Part shown: one piece after another, positions 26,618 through 35,457 of the stretch
Layout of the letters: each line of letters starts with the position of its first letter
How positions within the stretch are numbered: position 1 is the stretch's first letter
Assembly (NCBI GenBank): GCA_020524245.1
Contig: JAIVLN010000009.1
Span: forward strand, 17,839-81,838
From: Rossellomorea aquimaris
GTDB lineage: Bacteria; Bacillota; Bacilli; Bacillales; Fictibacillaceae
Reading direction: 5' to 3'
Length of the DNA stretch: 64,000 nt
Notes under the pieces: model-generated
The model's input: only the letters and a program-made list of their open reading frames with translations
Told to the model about the DNA's origin: nothing
The model's database searches: none
Translations under genes and position numbers: made by a program

Positions 26618-27139
26618 GTGGATGGAGTGGTGGTTGTGAAGTGGTCGTTTATGAAGTTTCTATATCAATTGAATGTGTGGAAGAGTAGCGTAATCGTTTT
26701 GATCGGCTCGTTGCCGTGGTTCGTGTATTTGATTACGAAGGAAACTGGCTATGAAACAGCCGTCTTGTGGGCATATACGGCTCTTGTTTATTTCATCCTG
26801 GCTTTCATCCTTTATATTTTCTTACGGTTGATTGGAAAGTTAGGGAGAACAGTAACAAGAAGAAGACTCGTTACATTCACAAGGGTGTACATCCGGTTTC
26901 ATATCGCGGTAGCGTTACATGGTTTGGCTTCCATTCTTGTCCATATTTCATATATGTTATCGATCGGAAGTGCTCAAACATCTACCGGTCAGCTTGGATT
27001 ACTAGCTGTGGTCTTTCTCGTTGCATTACTGACAACCGGTTACTTAAGGAAGCGGAAATCTTCCGGAAGAAGACGAAGATATCATCGGTATACAGCCTAT
27101 CTTTTTCTCTTGTTTGTTCTTCTGCATATGCTGTTTTGA
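26618..27139 (+). CDS. Small membrane protein with paired histidines
   Basis: A protein of up to 173 residues with about five transmembrane helices. His residues recur within helices (RFHIAVALHGLASILVHISYM, RRYHRYTAYLFLLFVLLHML), a spacing reminiscent of haem-b-binding membrane proteins such as the ferric-reductase/cytochrome b561 type. The family is not recognised with certainty. The start is ambiguous: GTG codons at 26618, 26627, 26630 and 26636 all lie near GGGGTGGATGGAG. A basic loop (RKRKSSGRRRR) separates the last two helices. Confidence 0.6.
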   Translation: MDGVVVVKWSFMKFLYQLNVWKSSVIVLIGSLPWFVYLITKETGYETAVLWAYTALVYFILAFILYIFLRLIGKLGRTVTRRRLVTFTRVYIRFHIAVALHGLASILVHISYMLSIGSAQTSTGQLGLLAVVFLVALLTTGYLRKRKSSGRRRRYHRYTAYLFLLFVLLHMLF

Positions 27140-27171
27140 CCCTCATATAAGAAATCTTGCCAAACACGATA

Positions 27172-27208
27172 AAAACCCGGAAAAAGGTTGTCCACCTCTT
27201 CCGGGTTC
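27172..27208. terminator. Terminator of nadE
   Basis: AACCCGGAA and TTCCGGGTT pair around a 15-base loop, with A and T runs on the two sides. It lies between the convergent membrane-protein gene and nadE. Confidence 0.75.
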
Positions 27209-27217
27209 ATTCAATTC

Positions 27218-28057
27218 TTATGCGTGTTGCTTCCACCAATCGTCATACAACGTGACTTCGCCTTCACGCTTATGACGGGTCTTCACGTAATGATTTTCGA
27301 TCTTTTCTTTCGCATTTGAATCGATATCCTTACCTTCAAGGTAGTCATCGATTTCTTCATATGTGACACCTAGTGCTTCTTCATCTGGAAGACCTGGTCG
27401 ATCGTCCTCGAGGTCTGCTGTCGGAACTTTGGTATACAACGCTTCCTCTGCTCCAAGTTCCTTCAACAGCATTTTCCCTTGACGTTTATTCAGCCCGAAC
27501 AATGGCGCGATGTCACACGCCCCATCTCCATGTTTTGTGAAGAATCCAGTGACTGCTTCTGCTGCATGATCGGTACCTATAACCAACAAGTTGTGATGAG
27601 CTGCCAGGTCGTACTGAACTTTCATCCGCTCTCGGGCTTTCGTATTCCCCTTCAGAAAGTCACTCAAGTCCTCACCGGTCGCATCGCGGAATGATTGGTA
27701 GGACGCATCGACTGCTTCCTTTACATTAAAGGTAAGAGTGCGATCCGGGTCGATGAATTTCAACGCTTTCTGTGCATCGTCTTCATCCTTCTGCACACCA
27801 TAAGGAAGTCTAACTGCGATGAATGTATACTCGTCTCCCGTTTCATCTCTTAACTCTTTTGCTGCCATCTGCGCGAGCTTTCCTGCAAGGGAGGAGTCTT
27901 GTCCACCACTGATGCCTAAGACATACCCTTTCATACCCGTTGTCTTCGCATAATCTTTTAATAAATCTACCCGCTTACGGATTTCTTCTTCAGGCGTTAT
28001 GTTCGGTTCTACATGTAATTTTTGAATGATTTCATTTTGTAAGGTCTGTAAACTCAT
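27218..28057 (-). CDS. nadE: NH3-dependent NAD+ synthetase
   Basis: A 279-residue enzyme that converts deamido-NAD to NAD with ammonia and ATP. The PP-loop motif is [16 protein letters not shown]. Later signatures are [33 protein letters not shown] and [19 protein letters not shown]. Length and sequence match the short, ammonia-using bacterial NadE, not the glutaminase-fused type. It is a single gene. Confidence 0.96.
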   Translation of the reverse strand: MSLQTLQNEIIQKLHVEPNITPEEEIRKRVDLLKDYAKTTGMKGYVLGISGGQDSSLAGKLAQMAAKELRDETGDEYTFIAVRLPYGVQKDEDDAQKALKFIDPDRTLTFNVKEAVDASYQSFRDATGEDLSDFLKGNTKARERMKVQYDLAAHHNLLVIGTDHAAEAVTGFFTKHGDGACDIAPLFGLNKRQGKMLLKELGAEEALYTKVPTADLEDDRPGLPDEEALGVTYEEIDDYLEGKDIDSNAKEKIENHYVKTRHKREGEVTLYDDWWKQHA

Positions 28058-28314
28058 CGTTCCCCTCCATTGACATGAAATTTAATCTATAGAATACTGT
28101 ACCCCAAATTGTGGACTGTACACAATAAGCACGACTTTCTTCTCACTTAACTGGACGGTATAGACAGAATGCCAATTTCGTAGGAGTTTGGACGTGCCAT
28201 AAGTGGTTCGTATGTATCATGAGAATTTTTTCCATTAGTGATAAAATTGTATAAATACGATAAGTCCCCTTCTCAAGGGCGGTCGGCACTACACTCGAAA
28301 GGGGTGGTGTTTCG

Positions 28315-28398
28315 ATGACAGTCTTCCAAACGTTGATGGTTACCATCTCGTTTGCCACGTTGATTATCAGCGTATTGTCATTCCCGTATAAAAAATAG
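28315..28398 (+). CDS. Holin-like type I toxin (27 residues)
   Basis: ATG 28315 to TAG 28398, preceded by AAAGGGGTGG. The product begins MTVFQTLMVTISFATLI and ends in LSFPYKK: a single hydrophobic helix with a short basic tail. This is the signature of the small membrane toxins annotated as putative holin-like toxin (TxpA/BsrG-like, Hol_Tox). A convergent antisense RNA overlaps its 3' end (next entries), as in known type I toxin-antitoxin pairs. It is not part of a phage; no phage genes are near. Confidence 0.85.
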   Translation: MTVFQTLMVTISFATLIISVLSFPYKK

Positions 28399-28525
28399 AC
28401 CGTCCTTGAGCTGAGCACTTAGGTAACGGTCTACTTTCGTCCAAGCCGATCCCCGTAGAGGGAAAAGCTTATCGTATGTTACGCAGGTGTTGGCGCACCT
28501 GCGTTTTTACTTTTTCTTGAAAATC
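28385..28525 (-). ncRNA. Candidate antisense antitoxin RNA
   Basis: A promoter at 28533-28561 on the minus strand would start an RNA near 28525. It would end at a strong terminator, TAGACCGT...ACGGTCTA followed by six T (about 28390-28430). The ~140-base RNA is complementary to the 3' end of the toxin mRNA, including its last codons. This matches RatA/SR4-type antitoxins. The ends are inferred from promoter and terminator. Confidence 0.65.
28483..28507 (+). terminator. Terminator of the toxin mRNA
   Basis: CGCAGGTG-ttgg-CGCACCTGCG followed by five T on the plus strand. The same hairpin on the minus strand is followed by TAACAT, so the antisense RNA should read through it. The remaining gap to 28702 (about 190 bases) shows only the antisense promoter. 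Confidence 0.75.
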
Positions 28526-28532
28526 TTTTTTT

Positions 28533-28561
28533 ATTATATCATCACTAGCGAAGGTTGTCAT
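28533..28561 (-). promoter_or_regulatory. Promoter of the antisense antitoxin RNA
   Basis: ATGACA (28561-28556), a 17-base spacer and a perfect TATAAT (28538-28533) on the minus strand. Confidence 0.7.
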
Positions 28562-28702
28562 TGTAAAATTCATCACAAATCGAATTTTGTATTCTATTCT
28601 TTTCCCGGCTGTAGCAAGCTTGAAACAGGAATCAGATTTTGTAATAAATTTGTAACTTTGCTTCCCACTTCATTGTATGCAGAACCTGACAGATTAGAAG
28701 TT

Positions 28703-29086
28703 TTATACGCTTTTGTCCATGCAGGCAATCAAGCGTTTTTCTATGTCTTCTGCCATATCGGTGATTTCTTGATCATCCACCATGGTCACGAGAGAAGTCG
28801 GTTTTGGCATTCCGATTTTCGTTTGATCACCATCTTTGTAAACGACCATTTTACATGGCAAGAAATATCCTACCATCAGGTTTTGATTTAATACACGTTG
28901 CGCTTCTTTCGGATTACACACTTCCAAAATCCTGAATTCACGGTTGAAGTCCAACCCTTTTTCATTCAGTTTGCTTTTCAAGTCGAAATTCCAAAGGACG
29001 CCAAATTGTTCTTCTTTCAACTGATTTTCTAACATTTCGCAAGCTTCATCAATGTTCTTGTCCGTATTGACTGTGTAGTGAAACAT
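28703..29086 (-). CDS. DUF302 family protein
   Basis: A 127-residue soluble protein. FHYTVNTDKNIDEACEMLENQL, FDLKSKLNEKG and EFRILEVCNPKEAQRVL / NLMVGYFLPCKMVVY are the hallmarks of DUF302. The family's function is not established; members often sit beside sulfur or redox genes, as here beside a thioredoxin-like fusion and the persulfide cluster. It starts behind GGAGATGATTCC. Confidence 0.85.
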   Translation of the reverse strand: MFHYTVNTDKNIDEACEMLENQLKEEQFGVLWNFDLKSKLNEKGLDFNREFRILEVCNPKEAQRVLNQNLMVGYFLPCKMVVYKDGDQTKIGMPKPTSLVTMVDDQEITDMAEDIEKRLIACMDKSV

Positions 29087-29193
29087 GGAATCATCTCCTT
29101 TTTAGGTCATTTCAATATTCATGGTAACATAAATATACCCTACTACGTATTTTGCTGTACCCGCAATCAAAATCAATTAAACGTGGTTCATCC

Positions 29194-30231
29194 TCACTCT
29201 GTTAATATGTTCGTCTCCATCCATTCATATGACATCGGACCAGCAATCTTATCTACGATGATGCCATTTTTATCTAAAATGTATGTGGTAGGAATGGTAA
29301 AAGCTTGATAGGAAGACGCTACTTCAGCTTGTCGATCTAATAAAATTGGAAAGTTGATACCATAATCTTCGCTAAACTGCTTCACATCTTCCACTTTCTT
29401 CTCGGAGTTCGTCATATTCACCGCAAGAATCTCAATATTATGATTAGAGTACTCCTTATAAAACTTCACCATTTCAGGGATTTCTGCCTTACATGGAGGG
29501 CACCATGTCGCCCAAACGTTCACCACGACCCTTTTGCCTCGATAATCAGACAGTCGGACCTGTTTTCCATCGAGATTTGCAAGTTCAAATTCCGGTGCCC
29601 GATTACCGATCTCTATACCGACCTCTACGTTTTCATTCCTCAACACATCCGTTGCATCCGAATTTGTTTGAAGCAGATGATCATAAATCGTCCATCCTAC
29701 TAAACCCAATACAATGAACAATAATAGGAATCTCCCCATCATGGCCGCTCCTTTTACCAAAAACGTATAAAGGAGTAGACCGGCTATACCTAGCGCTAAC
29801 AACACGAATACAAGCATAGATACCTTGAACCCGATGATCGATTGTATAACGATCAGACTTAGAATCCCTGTAATCCATCCTTTTAAGACAACGCCAACCA
29901 CTAGCGAGCGATCCATCTGATCCTTCTTCATTTTGTAGAAAAGGTAGGCAACTCCTGATACTAACCCAAGCCATACCCCTTTTACCCCACCAGTAAAGTA
30001 CAACAATGCCATCGGATTATCAAATACATCGAAAGGTTGGAATACGACGATGCTTCCCTTCCAGACCAACAAACCAATCAGCACGGCGTTGAATGATGTA
30101 TCAAGGTATTGTTTTCTCTCAGCATGGTTATGTAATAGGATTCTCGCTGTACCCAATCCTATGATGATTGTAATAGCTAGAATGATCCATTCTATGCGAA
30201 TAATGACTGATCCAATCTGAAAATAGCTCAT
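29194..30231 (-). CDS. Membrane domain fused to a TlpA/ResA-type thioredoxin domain
   Basis: A 345-residue protein. Residues 1-185 form about six to seven transmembrane helices I do not recognise. Residues 205-345 are a TlpA-like thioredoxin fold with the redox motif W243-CPPC247, opening with IGNRAPEFELANLDGKQVRLSDY and containing the cis-Pro (FTIPTTYIL). ResA-like proteins usually have a single anchor helix, so the polytopic N-terminal part is unusual. The catalytic domain should face the outside. A role in thiol redox, perhaps tied to the nearby sulfur genes, is inferred. Confidence 0.82.
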   Translation of the reverse strand: MSYFQIGSVIIRIEWIILAITIIIGLGTARILLHNHAERKQYLDTSFNAVLIGLLVWKGSIVVFQPFDVFDNPMALLYFTGGVKGVWLGLVSGVAYLFYKMKKDQMDRSLVVGVVLKGWITGILSLIVIQSIIGFKVSMLVFVLLALGIAGLLLYTFLVKGAAMMGRFLLLFIVLGLVGWTIYDHLLQTNSDATDVLRNENVEVGIEIGNRAPEFELANLDGKQVRLSDYRGKRVVVNVWATWCPPCKAEIPEMVKFYKEYSNHNIEILAVNMTNSEKKVEDVKQFSEDYGINFPILLDRQAEVASSYQAFTIPTTYILDKNGIIVDKIAGPMSYEWMETNILTE

Positions 30232-30293
30232 CGTTGTCTCCTTACAACTTATAAGTTAAGAGGAGGAATAAGTAATACCCTCCTCTACGGTTC

Positions 30294-30863
30294 TTATTTA
30301 AATAAGGCCCTTACTCCATACACCTTATCATTTTCATACATAAGGGATGAATCAAATCCATAATTTTGTAGGGTTGCTATTAAATCTTCTGGAGCAATTC
30401 GTTCATGCGAAGGCGGTCCCATTTCAGGATGTTCTTCAGGCTTCCATTCTAGTAATATTAGTTTGCCTTCAAGTCTCAAAATCCTTCTAATCTCACGTAA
30501 GACCTTATCCATTTCTTCCACTTCATGGATAACGAATGCGACAAATACAACATCTGCTTGTCCACTGTCCATTTTGATATCTTCAAGGTCACTTATGACA
30601 TAGTCAATATTGGAGATCCCTTCTTGATTTGCGTAATCTTCCAGCATTTCAAGCATAATCGGCTCTATGTCCACCGCATAGACATGATTTGTCTTCTTAG
30701 CAAAAGGCACAGTAAAATACCCATTTCCGGCTCCAAGGTCTGCTACAACGTTATCTTTATCCACTTGAACTAAATCTATGATTTGGTCTGCAGGAAGCAT
30801 TTTCTGTCTCTCTTCACTAAATAATTTTTGTGCTAAATCTGGATTAAAACGTTTATCTGACAA
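30294..30863 (-). CDS. Class I SAM-dependent methyltransferase
   Basis: A 189-residue Rossmann-fold methyltransferase of the Methyltransf_11/25 type. Motif I is VVADLGAGNGYFTVPFA, the acidic post-motif is VYAVDIEPIML, and motif II/III is ADVVFVAFVIHEVEE and LRLEGKLILLEWKPEE. The substrate is unknown. It lies between the thioredoxin fusion and a small divergent Cys-rich protein gene. Confidence 0.85.
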   Translation of the reverse strand: MSDKRFNPDLAQKLFSEERQKMLPADQIIDLVQVDKDNVVADLGAGNGYFTVPFAKKTNHVYAVDIEPIMLEMLEDYANQEGISNIDYVISDLEDIKMDSGQADVVFVAFVIHEVEEMDKVLREIRRILRLEGKLILLEWKPEEHPEMGPPSHERIAPEDLIATLQNYGFDSSLMYENDKVYGVRALFK

Positions 30864-30958
30864 GTAACAACACTCCTTTTCATTGGATATACTGTGATAA
30901 CCATGTTATAATTCTTAGTAATCAGATAGGAATTAATAATAAATGGAGGTATGAAAGA

Positions 30959-31123
30959 ATGAGCCTTCTTACTGAAAAATGCCCAATCTGTCAAAAGAAA
31001 TTAAAAAATAAAGGACAGGGATTCTTTAACTTGAAGACGATCAAGCAATGCCCGGATCGACATTACGAAAAAGAATTTCACCCTGCCCTAGAAACGTATA
31101 TTGAAACGTATAAAGTTAGCTGA
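30959..31123 (+). CDS. 54-residue Cys-rich small protein
   Basis: ATG 30959 to TGA 31123, behind a perfect GGAGGT (30945-30950). The sequence has an N-terminal CPIC (C8, C11), then C31-P and H35, which could form a zinc ribbon-like site. No family is recognised. It is convergent with and overlaps the TSUP gene by eight bases. A strong ribosome site and a conserved-looking metal motif support it as a real gene. Confidence 0.65.
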   Translation: MSLLTEKCPICQKKLKNKGQGFFNLKTIKQCPDRHYEKEFHPALETYIETYKVS

Positions 31124-31895
31124 AAATATCCAGCCAAATCTTAATGGATGTTGCTACAATCAATAATGCTAATATCCATTGTAAGATTTTCGTGTTTATT
31201 TTTTTACCGAATTGAGCACCTAATGGAGATGCGATTAAACTTGCTATCACCATGATGATGGCTGGAACTAACAGAACCTGACCTGTCGAAATTTTCCCGA
31301 CCGTGGCTCCAATTGATGAAATGAACGTGATCGCAAGTGACGTCGCAATTGTCATCCGCGTCGGGATTTTCAATACGACGAGCATAATTGGCACTAGAAT
31401 GAAAGCACCTGCCGCCCCAACGATACCCGCTCCGACTCCTACTGCAAAAGCAAGCCCTGCAGCAAGCCATTTGTTGAACGTGACGCTGTTCATATCTTGA
31501 TCGTCCAGCCCTTTCTTAGGGATGAACATCATGATGGCTGCGATGGTCGCCAAGATTCCATAAACGATGTTGATGCCGCTCTCTGATAAGAATCTTGAAC
31601 CGTATGCTCCGATAAAGCTACCGAGCAATACACTCGAACCCATATAGATAATTAATGTCTTGTTTAAATAGCCGCCTTTCCGATATGCCCATACACCCCC
31701 AATGGTTGCAAAGAACACTTGCACGGCGCTGATTCCTGAAACTTCATGGGCTGTAAAGGCAGAGAACCCGAGTAATGCGGGGATATATAATAGCATCGGA
31801 TATTTGATGATCGATCCACCGATTCCTACCATTCCAGAAACGAAGGAACCGACGAAACCAATCATGAAGATGGTTATAATAAATGCGATATCCAT
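31116..31895 (-). CDS. TSUP-family sulfite/sulfur anion exporter (TauE/SafE)
   Basis: A 259-residue membrane protein with about eight helices. It carries the TauE/SafE pattern [24 protein letters not shown] at the start and the repeated [20 protein letters not shown] in the second half. Family members move sulfite, thiosulfate or other sulfur anions; persulfide-response operons of Firmicutes commonly include one. A terminator separates it from tusA upstream, so it may have its own promoter. Confidence 0.88.
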   Translation of the reverse strand: MDIAFIITIFMIGFVGSFVSGMVGIGGSIIKYPMLLYIPALLGFSAFTAHEVSGISAVQVFFATIGGVWAYRKGGYLNKTLIIYMGSSVLLGSFIGAYGSRFLSESGINIVYGILATIAAIMMFIPKKGLDDQDMNSVTFNKWLAAGLAFAVGVGAGIVGAAGAFILVPIMLVVLKIPTRMTIATSLAITFISSIGATVGKISTGQVLLVPAIIMVIASLIASPLGAQFGKKINTKILQWILALLIVATSIKIWLDIFS

Positions 31896-31989
31896 GGTCT
31901 ACCTCTCCTTCTATATCCATTTACAATGACTTGTTGTGAATATTGATTTCTTCAAAAATCACTATACTTAACGTATCTCTGTTTAATTG

Positions 31990-32018
31990 AAAAGGGGCTG
32001 ATTCCACAGCCCCTTTAG
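31990..32018 (-). terminator. Terminator after tusA
   Basis: On the minus strand AAAGGGGCTG-tggaat-CAGCCCCTTTT with a short T-run. It closes the seven-gene sulfur operon. Confidence 0.8.
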
Positions 32019-32025
32019 TTGTTCG

Positions 32026-32253
32026 TTACGCTTTTTTGATCCAGAACTTGAACACACCGTCTTCTTCTGAATCTTGAAGAAGTTCGTGTCCGCCTGATTT
32101 CACCCAAGCTGTAAGGTCACTTTTTGCACCTTTATCTGTTGCATGGATCTCTAGTACTTCACCAGAGTTGATTTCATCGATTGCTTTCTTCGTTTTTACA
32201 ATTGGCATTGGGCAAGCTAGGCCTTTTGCGTCTAATACTTTATCTGAATTCAT
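32026..32253 (-). CDS. tusA: TusA-family sulfur carrier
   Basis: A 75-residue sulfur-transfer protein. The persulfide-carrying Cys is C14 in the signature GLACPMPIVKTKKAI. It is the last gene of the sulfur operon, 33 bases after the dioxygenase. Its first 25 residues are nearly identical to the TusA half of the TusA-rhodanese fusion at 33862, pointing to duplication. Confidence 0.92.
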   Translation of the reverse strand: MNSDKVLDAKGLACPMPIVKTKKAIDEINSGEVLEIHATDKGAKSDLTAWVKSGGHELLQDSEEDGVFKFWIKKA

Positions 32254-32285
32254 ATTTATGACCTCCTAATGATTTGTGGTTATTT

Positions 32286-33419
32286 TTATCCTTCTACCGC
32301 ACAGCGGTTTGGTCCAATTTCCATTTCACGTTGTTCTTCATCCTCAGGGTTGATTTTACCCATATTCGTTTCACGAATTTCTTGATAAGCATTCGGTTGT
32401 GGTGGAAGGTTTTCAGTTACGAGCTTACGGAACTCACCTTCATCTTCCACATTCAATCCAGAGTTTTTCTCATATAGATCGCCAAGCTTCGCTATGACAG
32501 ATCCATCTTCACTCAATTCTTCCATCTTAGAGAAGTGTGCTGGCAGAACGAAGAGTTCATCTGAAAGATCTTTATACTTACGATAGAGTGTATCTCTCAG
32601 GTCACTGACCCAGTCTTCTGCTTTACCGGCAAGATCTGGACGACCGATTGATTTCACGAACAGGATGTCTCCTGTTAATAGATATTGATCATCTACAATG
32701 AATGAAGTACTTCCGATTGTGTGTCCTGGTGAATAGATCGGTTGTACTTGAATCTTCGTATTTCCGACCGTCAAATCTTTACCTTCTTCAAGTGGATTAT
32801 AGTCATAAGTGACTTCCGTTGCGTCTTTCGGTGGCAGATAGTAGTCTGCTCCAAAAATTTCTGCAAGCTTACGTCCACCTGAAATATGGTCTGCGTGAAG
32901 GTGCGTATCAGCGATATGCTTCACGTTCAATCCTTTTTCATTCGCAAATATTTTATACGGCTCCGTCATACGGTTTGAATCGATGATCATTGCTTCTCCG
33001 TTCGATTCAACGAGGTATGAAAGGCATCCTTTACCGATACGGACGAATTGATAAATCGCTCCCCCATCTTTTAGGTCCCCGATTTTTACCGGCTCGAGGT
33101 GTTCACTCCAAGTTTTCATTCCGCCTTGGAGATAAGAAACATTTTCTACACCTGCTTCTACGAGCTGTTCACCAACAAACTTGGATGAACCTTCTTTCGC
33201 ACAGACGACAAGCTTTTCTGTATCATCTGGGAGTTGATCAAGGATATGATCTACCCCTTCAATCAAATCGAAATAAGGAATATTAATGATCTCAACAGAC
33301 TCACCTTCAATTTTCCAGTCTTGGTAAGCTTCTTCGTTACGAACATCCAGAATGAATAGTTTTTCATTATTGATCACTTTTTGTGCGACTTCTTTAGCCG
33401 TCATTTCTTTAAGTGCCAT
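32286..33419 (-). CDS. Rhodanese-persulfide dioxygenase fusion (CstB/ETHE1-like)
   Basis: A 377-residue fusion. Residues 1-110 are a rhodanese domain with C73 in VVCAKEGSS. Residues 115-340 are a metallo-beta-lactamase-fold persulfide dioxygenase with T-H173-L-H175-A-D177-H178, later PGHTIGS and [16 protein letters not shown]. The enzyme should oxidise persulfides to sulfite using Fe. The domain order is rhodanese first, the reverse of Staphylococcus aureus CstB as I recall it. A ~35-residue C-terminal tail ends [16 protein letters not shown]. Confidence 0.9.
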   Translation of the reverse strand: MALKEMTAKEVAQKVINNEKLFILDVRNEEAYQDWKIEGESVEIINIPYFDLIEGVDHILDQLPDDTEKLVVCAKEGSSKFVGEQLVEAGVENVSYLQGGMKTWSEHLEPVKIGDLKDGGAIYQFVRIGKGCLSYLVESNGEAMIIDSNRMTEPYKIFANEKGLNVKHIADTHLHADHISGGRKLAEIFGADYYLPPKDATEVTYDYNPLEEGKDLTVGNTKIQVQPIYSPGHTIGSTSFIVDDQYLLTGDILFVKSIGRPDLAGKAEDWVSDLRDTLYRKYKDLSDELFVLPAHFSKMEELSEDGSVIAKLGDLYEKNSGLNVEDEGEFRKLVTENLPPQPNAYQEIRETNMGKINPEDEEQREMEIGPNRCAVEG

Positions 33420-33439
33420 AATTTATCTCTCCTCCTTTA

Positions 33440-33835
33440 TTAAAAGGTGAGTGTGACATCCGCATTTTCTGCAAAGTCAAGGAATGTCACAGCTCCACCA
33501 ACATCAATTCCATCTACAAAGTGTTCTTTCTCTAGTCCCATGACGTCCATCGTCATTTGACAGCCAATCAATTTAACATCCAATTCTTTCGCCATTTCAA
33601 CGAGATCAGGAATGGAAGGCACATTCGAATTCTTGAATCCTTCTTCATAGTGCTCTTTCCCTTCTGGAATCGGCAGCTGCTTATGGCCTTCTTTATGAAT
33701 CAAGTTCAATCCTTCAAACGTAAAGAAGATCGCGACTTCTGAGTCAGATGCTGCCGCTGCTGTTGCCACATTGAATACTTTATAAGCGTCAAATAGACTT
33801 CCGTTACTTGCAATGATTGCTACTTTTCTTGCCAT
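33440..33835 (-). CDS. DsrE/DsrF/DrsH-like sulfur-transfer protein (second copy)
   Basis: A 131-residue protein of the DsrE-like (peroxiredoxin-family-type) group. It opens ARKVAIIASNGSLFDAYKVF, has the conserved Cys in LIGCQMTMDVMGLEKEHF and ends with a hydrophobic VGGAVTFLDFA. It is likely to accept or hand on persulfide sulfur with TusA. The start at ATG 33835 follows GGAGGTCTTTC; the frame from 33889 overlaps the upstream gene. Confidence 0.87.
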   Translation of the reverse strand: MARKVAIIASNGSLFDAYKVFNVATAAAASDSEVAIFFTFEGLNLIHKEGHKQLPIPEGKEHYEEGFKNSNVPSIPDLVEMAKELDVKLIGCQMTMDVMGLEKEHFVDGIDVGGAVTFLDFAENADVTLTF

Positions 33836-33861
33836 TTGAAAGACCTCCTGATTTTTTATAT

Positions 33862-34425
33862 TTAATCGTTTTCCGTTTCGCCATCCCATTCGGACATGCC
33901 AGGGACAACATTCAGTACATTCTTGTAGCCTTTTTCAGAAAGGATTTGTGCAGCACGGTCACTGCGGTTTCCTGTTCGGCAGACAACATGGATATTGTCT
34001 TCTTCATTCAATTCGCTCATACGTTCTTCCAGTTCACCTAGAGGAATGGATTTCGCTCCAGGAATACGGCTAAATGCATATTCTGCTGGTTCACGTACAT
34101 CAAGTACGACGATGTCTTCATTTCCAAGCTTCGTTTTCAATTCATCGTTGTTAATAACATGAGGGTAGCTGGACTCTTCTTTCGTTTCAGCCTCACTTGC
34201 TTTACGAAGGTAATGCTTCAATACATCTCCTTCTTCTTTTGTTCCGAGGTATTGATGACCTGTTGACTTCGCCCATGCTTGAAGATCTGCAGTAGATCCC
34301 TTGTCAGTTGCTTGAATTTCAAGTACCTGACCCGGCTCTACTTCACCAATCGCTTTTTTCGTTTTCACAATCGGCATTGGACATGCTAGTCCTTTTGCAT
34401 CTAATACTTTGTCTGTTTTAATCAT
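33862..34425 (-). CDS. TusA-rhodanese fusion protein
   Basis: A 187-residue two-domain protein. Residues 1-75 are TusA with C15 in GLACPMPIVK. A linker follows, then a rhodanese domain (about 90-187) with the active Cys C149 in VVCRTGNRSD. It combines the sulfur donor and carrier in one chain, similar in content to parts of staphylococcal CstA. It starts 24 bases after the preceding rhodanese gene in the same operon, behind GGAGGCGC. Confidence 0.92.
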   Translation of the reverse strand: MIKTDKVLDAKGLACPMPIVKTKKAIGEVEPGQVLEIQATDKGSTADLQAWAKSTGHQYLGTKEEGDVLKHYLRKASEAETKEESSYPHVINNDELKTKLGNEDIVVLDVREPAEYAFSRIPGAKSIPLGELEERMSELNEEDNIHVVCRTGNRSDRAAQILSEKGYKNVLNVVPGMSEWDGETEND

Positions 34426-34449
34426 GTGAATGCGCCTCCTCTTTGAGTT

Positions 34450-34758
34450 TTACTTTTTAGGTTCAGTTTGACCTTTCCATGCCAACATGCCACCTGACAT
34501 GTTGATGACATTAAAGCCTTTTTCTTGTAAAAATTGAGCAGCTTTTCCACTGCGGCCTCCGGAACGGCAAACCATCACATGCTCTTCATCCTTCGGAATT
34601 TCATTGTAACGCTCCGAAATTTCGTCTAGAGGAATGTGACTTGCTCCAGGAATCATCCCTCTAGCAACCTCTTCATCTTTACGAACATCAATGATGCTTA
34701 CTCTTTCACTATTCACTAGTTTTTCTTCAACTTTTTTCGGTTCGATTGTTTTAACCAT
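34450..34758 (-). CDS. Single-domain rhodanese
   Basis: A 102-residue sulfurtransferase with active C64 in VMVCRSGGRSGKAA and the CH2A-like ending VINMSGGMLAWKGQ. Start at ATG 34758 follows AAGGAGGATTTACG; the frame from 34785 is not supported. It is the second gene of the sulfur operon. Confidence 0.9.
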   Translation of the reverse strand: MVKTIEPKKVEEKLVNSERVSIIDVRKDEEVARGMIPGASHIPLDEISERYNEIPKDEEHVMVCRSGGRSGKAAQFLQEKGFNVINMSGGMLAWKGQTEPKK

Positions 34759-34828
34759 TCGTAAATCCTCCTTGATTGAAATCACATTTGCACAATAGCC
34801 CCCGGGGTATTATTTTAAACATAAAAAA

Positions 34829-35314
34829 TTAAATGAATAGGTTGACTTTCCCTTCGTTTGCTTCCCCAAGGTATGCTGCAACACCAGCGTAGTCGATGTC
34901 ATCCAACAGCTCTTCTTTTTGAAGACCGAGAAGATCCATCGTCATCGTACATGCAACAAGGTTAACACCTTGCATTTGAGCCATTTCAACAAGTTCTGGA
35001 AGAGACATAGCGTTATGCTTTTTCATGACATGCTTGATCATCTTAGGACCCATTCCTGCCATATTCATCTTGGATAGACCAAGCTTTTTGGTTCCACGCG
35101 GCATCATGCGACCGAACATTTTTTCAAGGAACCCTTTCTTCACTGGAACTTGCTCATCTTTTCGAAGTGTGTTCAATCCCCAGAATGTATGGAAGATCGT
35201 CACCTCATGATCATAAGCTGCAGCACCGTTTGCAATGATGTATGCCGCAATGGCTTTGTCTAGATCTCCACTGAATAGGACAATCGTTGTTTTGTCTTTC
35301 TTTTGTTCTGTCAT
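34829..35314 (-). CDS. DsrE/DsrF/DrsH-like sulfur-transfer protein (first copy)
   Basis: A 161-residue DsrE-like protein with an inserted basic loop (KKGFLEKMFGRMMPRGTKKLG) and the conserved Cys in VNLVACTMTMDLLGL. It parallels the protein at 33440 but is longer. It is the first gene of the operon; two candidate CstR operators (35355-35370 and 35403-35418) lie just upstream of its start. Confidence 0.87.
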   Translation of the reverse strand: MTEQKKDKTTIVLFSGDLDKAIAAYIIANGAAAYDHEVTIFHTFWGLNTLRKDEQVPVKKGFLEKMFGRMMPRGTKKLGLSKMNMAGMGPKMIKHVMKKHNAMSLPELVEMAQMQGVNLVACTMTMDLLGLQKEELLDDIDYAGVAAYLGEANEGKVNLFI

Positions 35315-35354
35315 TTGTATAACCTCCTGTTTTTATTATTCATTAATTATACGT

Positions 35355-35370
35355 ATACCCCTATAGGTAT
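35355..35370. promoter_or_regulatory. CstR-type operator 1
   Basis: ATACCCCTATAGGTAT, a dyad with ATACC/GGTAT arms, 41 bases ahead of the first DsrE start. Confidence 0.65.
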
Positions 35371-35402
35371 TATAGTAGTTAAAAATAAAAAGGTGTTGCT
35401 TG

Positions 35403-35418
35403 ATACCCCTAAGGGTAT
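35403..35418. promoter_or_regulatory. CstR-type operator 2
   Basis: ATACCC-CTAA-GGGTAT, a perfect 6+6 dyad between cstR and the first DsrE gene, spaced 48 bases from operator 1. Confidence 0.75.
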
Positions 35419-35457
35419 ATTACGACATCTCTTTCAATGTGTCAACACCTTTGTTTT

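Noticed and set aside
28315..28398. The small hydrophobic gene as a phage holin
   Set aside because: No lysin or other phage genes are present; the antisense RNA layout fits a type I toxin instead.
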